From IMG/VR virus record IMGVR_UViG_3300043775_000270, positions 1-29,489 of that record: 29,489 bases of DNA; one strand, 5' to 3'. Every line of letters begins with the position of its first letter. Within the stretch, counting starts at the first letter, position 1. Of the stretch, positions 28,420 through 29,489 are shown one piece after another. This DNA comes from a virus. Under the pieces are notes generated by a model, which was not told the DNA's origin, did not search any database, and saw only the letters and a list, made by a program, of their open reading frames with translations. The position numbers were made by a program, and so were the translations under genes.

Positions 28420-29184
28420 ATGATAACAACATTTGATAACAAACAATGGACTAAAGAAGAAATCCTTTCTAATATGTACGATGATAGTTTCTACTATGGT
28501 TACTTGGGGCAAAACGCATTAAGTAGTTCAAGTATTAAAACATTAATATCTTCACCTAAAACGTATTACTTTACAACTAAATACGGAAGTGGTGAAACAC
28601 AAGCGTTACGTGATGGTAGACTATTTCACACAATGATATTAGAACCTGAAAAGTTAGAAGATATTATATTTGTAGACGCTGCAACAAAAGCAAGTAAAGA
28701 ATACAAACTTGCAAAAGAAACAGGAAAAGAAGTTTACACTAAAAACGAAAAGAAAGCAGCAGAACGTTTATGCGATGCGTTATTAAGAAATGAAGCAGTA
28801 AAAGAATACTTAACAAAAGCAGAATACGAAGTACCACAAATAGCAATGATTGATGGAATACCAATAAGAGCAAAAGCAGATATATTAAAAGGCAATACTA
28901 TTATTGATTTAAAAACCACAACAGGTATTAAAGATTTTAGATATTCAGCAGATAAATATTCTTACGATTTACAAGCGTGGTTATATCGTGAAATGTTTGG
29001 AGTAGAAGATTTTGTATTTATAGCTATCGATAAAGGCAGTTTAGATATTGCTATATTTGAATGTAGTGACGAGTTCTACGCAAAAGGTAAAGAAAAGTTT
29101 GAACAAGGAGTTAGTAACTATAAACACTTTTTTCAAACAGAAGGAGTAGATTTAGACCAATATGTATTAAGAGGAGTATTGTAA
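28420..29184 (+). CDS. RecE-like/PDDEXK exonuclease (DUF3799 type), 254 aa
   Basis: The N-terminal region reads GQNALSSSSIKTLISSPKTY and ALRDGRLFHTMILEPEKLED with H70. The nuclease core follows: IRAKADILKGNTIIDLKTTT with D154, D163 and K165 (D-x8-DLK), then SYDLQAWLYREMFG with Q185 and Y189. This is the PD-(D/E)XK exonuclease pattern of RecE C-terminal/DUF3799 proteins, which resect duplex ends 5' to 3'. It would supply single strands for the ERF annealer (21754), although the two genes are about 6 kb apart in different transcription units. Length matches stand-alone phage members. Confidence 0.88.
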   Translation: MITTFDNKQWTKEEILSNMYDDSFYYGYLGQNALSSSSIKTLISSPKTYYFTTKYGSGETQALRDGRLFHTMILEPEKLEDIIFVDAATKASKEYKLAKETGKEVYTKNEKKAAERLCDALLRNEAVKEYLTKAEYEVPQIAMIDGIPIRAKADILKGNTIIDLKTTTGIKDFRYSADKYSYDLQAWLYREMFGVEDFVFIAIDKGSLDIAIFECSDEFYAKGKEKFEQGVSNYKHFFQTEGVDLDQYVLRGVL

Positions 29185-29195
29185 TGTAATTTAAA

Positions 29196-29423
29196 ATGGA
29201 ATTAACAAAAGATGAAGCATTTGCTATGACGCTATACGATATAAGTCAAGGCGAAACATTAGAAACAATGCGAATGGTTTTAACAGACTACGAAGAACGT
29301 GAAGAGTTTGAAGTTTGTGCAGGTATACATTTAGCAATAGAAGTATCTTCGTTTCTTACATTAACCGCAGTAGTACAAGAATTTAACCCAATAGAATTAG
29401 AATTAACATTTGATGAATTATGA
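29196..29423 (+). CDS. small acidic hypothetical protein, 75 aa
   Basis: The product MELTKDEAFAMTLYDISQGE is strongly acidic throughout (TDYEEREEFEVCAGIHLAIE, EFNPIELELTFDEL). Its TGA overlaps the next ATG (29420, ATGA). High negative charge at this size is seen in DNA-mimic or anti-restriction proteins, but here the evidence is composition only. It sits between the RecE-like exonuclease and the DnaA-like HTH gene. Confidence 0.6.
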   Translation: MELTKDEAFAMTLYDISQGETLETMRMVLTDYEEREEFEVCAGIHLAIEVSSFLTLTAVVQEFNPIELELTFDEL

Positions 29424-29489
29424 TAATAGAAAAAATAAAACAAGAATCAGGAATTGATGTAACAATAAAAAGCAGGAAACGTGAACAAG
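29420..29489 (+). CDS. DnaA domain-IV-like HTH protein, 5' part (continues at 1-365)
   Basis: ATG 29420 opens a frame that runs off the right edge: MIIEKIKQESGIDVTIKSRK followed by REQ and one base of the next codon. Adding bases 1-2 gives GCA (Ala), and the frame then continues without a stop through FLFRQKGYSLIQIGKEL and on to 365. The composite 144-aa protein has a short N-terminal helix, the basic KSRKREQ segment expected before the DnaA-type HTH, then the HTH and a coiled-coil tail. The seamless join is the evidence that both parts are one gene. Confidence 0.78.
   Translation, partial: MIIEKIKQESGIDVTIKSRKREQ

Noticed and set aside
1-29489. Lysogeny genes, CRISPR arrays, tRNAs or insertion sequences
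   Set aside because: I saw no integrase, excisionase, att-like duplication, regular spacer array, cloverleaf or transposase; the single winged-helix gene is not enough to claim a temperate lifestyle.

Overview
The window reads as one AT-rich tailed-phage (siphovirus-type) genome of a Bacteroidota host, most likely Flavobacteriaceae. All credible genes are on the + strand and tightly packed, with many ATGA/TAATG junctions. Start codons follow A-rich leaders without Shine-Dalgarno sequences. The clearest promoters carry a TAnnTTTG -7 box. The protein families are ones I know from flavobacterial phages. I found no integrase, excisionase, CRISPR array, tRNA or transposase. The last reading frame (from 29420) runs off the right edge and continues in frame, without a stop, into the open frame at the left edge. 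The window is therefore probably a complete circular or circularly permuted genome of 29,489 bp.

Layout. 29420-29489 joined to 1-365 encodes a DnaA-domain-IV-like helix-turn-helix protein. 358-984 holds four tiny genes. 1046-2689 holds the terminase small and large subunits plus a 53-aa gene. 2692-3467 is a short promoter-to-terminator unit with a winged-helix protein and two tiny genes. 3510-10661 is tail morphogenesis: a chaperone with a likely programmed -1 frameshift, tail completion/neck proteins, two large tail-tip proteins and the tape measure. 10703-14146 is the head: XkdF-like protease, decoration-like protein, scaffold-like protein and major capsid protein. 14172-14749 is the tail tube. 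14792-17432 holds a head-tail protein, a portal with an extra C-terminal domain, and a connector. 17413-19718 is the receptor-binding/tail-fibre region. 19711-20857 is lysis: two holin candidates, an amidase and a unimolecular spanin.

From 21053 the genome switches to DNA metabolism: NinG, ERF annealing protein, ParB-like protein, SSB-like protein, RepA-like ATPase, C5-cytosine methyltransferase, a sigma-factor-like protein, a MjaI-like nuclease, DUF3310, and a RecE-like PD-(D/E)XK exonuclease. ERF plus RecE-like exonuclease plus SSB plus NinG form a phage recombination set. Seven terminators (six strong, one weak) divide the genome into transcription units. Three promoters share tandem TGTTAA boxes 11 nt apart, which may be operators for phage regulators.

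The most notable points are four. (1) About 180 bp at 4000-4180 is read in two frames, and its G+C rises sharply. (2) By eye I found no CATG and no CTAG anywhere in 29.5 kb, while the phage carries a nuclease resembling MjaI, a CTAG cutter. (3) The morphogenesis gene order is scrambled, with the portal downstream of capsid and tail tube. (4) The two ends join in frame. Functional names rest on motif recognition and recollection of families; no database search was possible.
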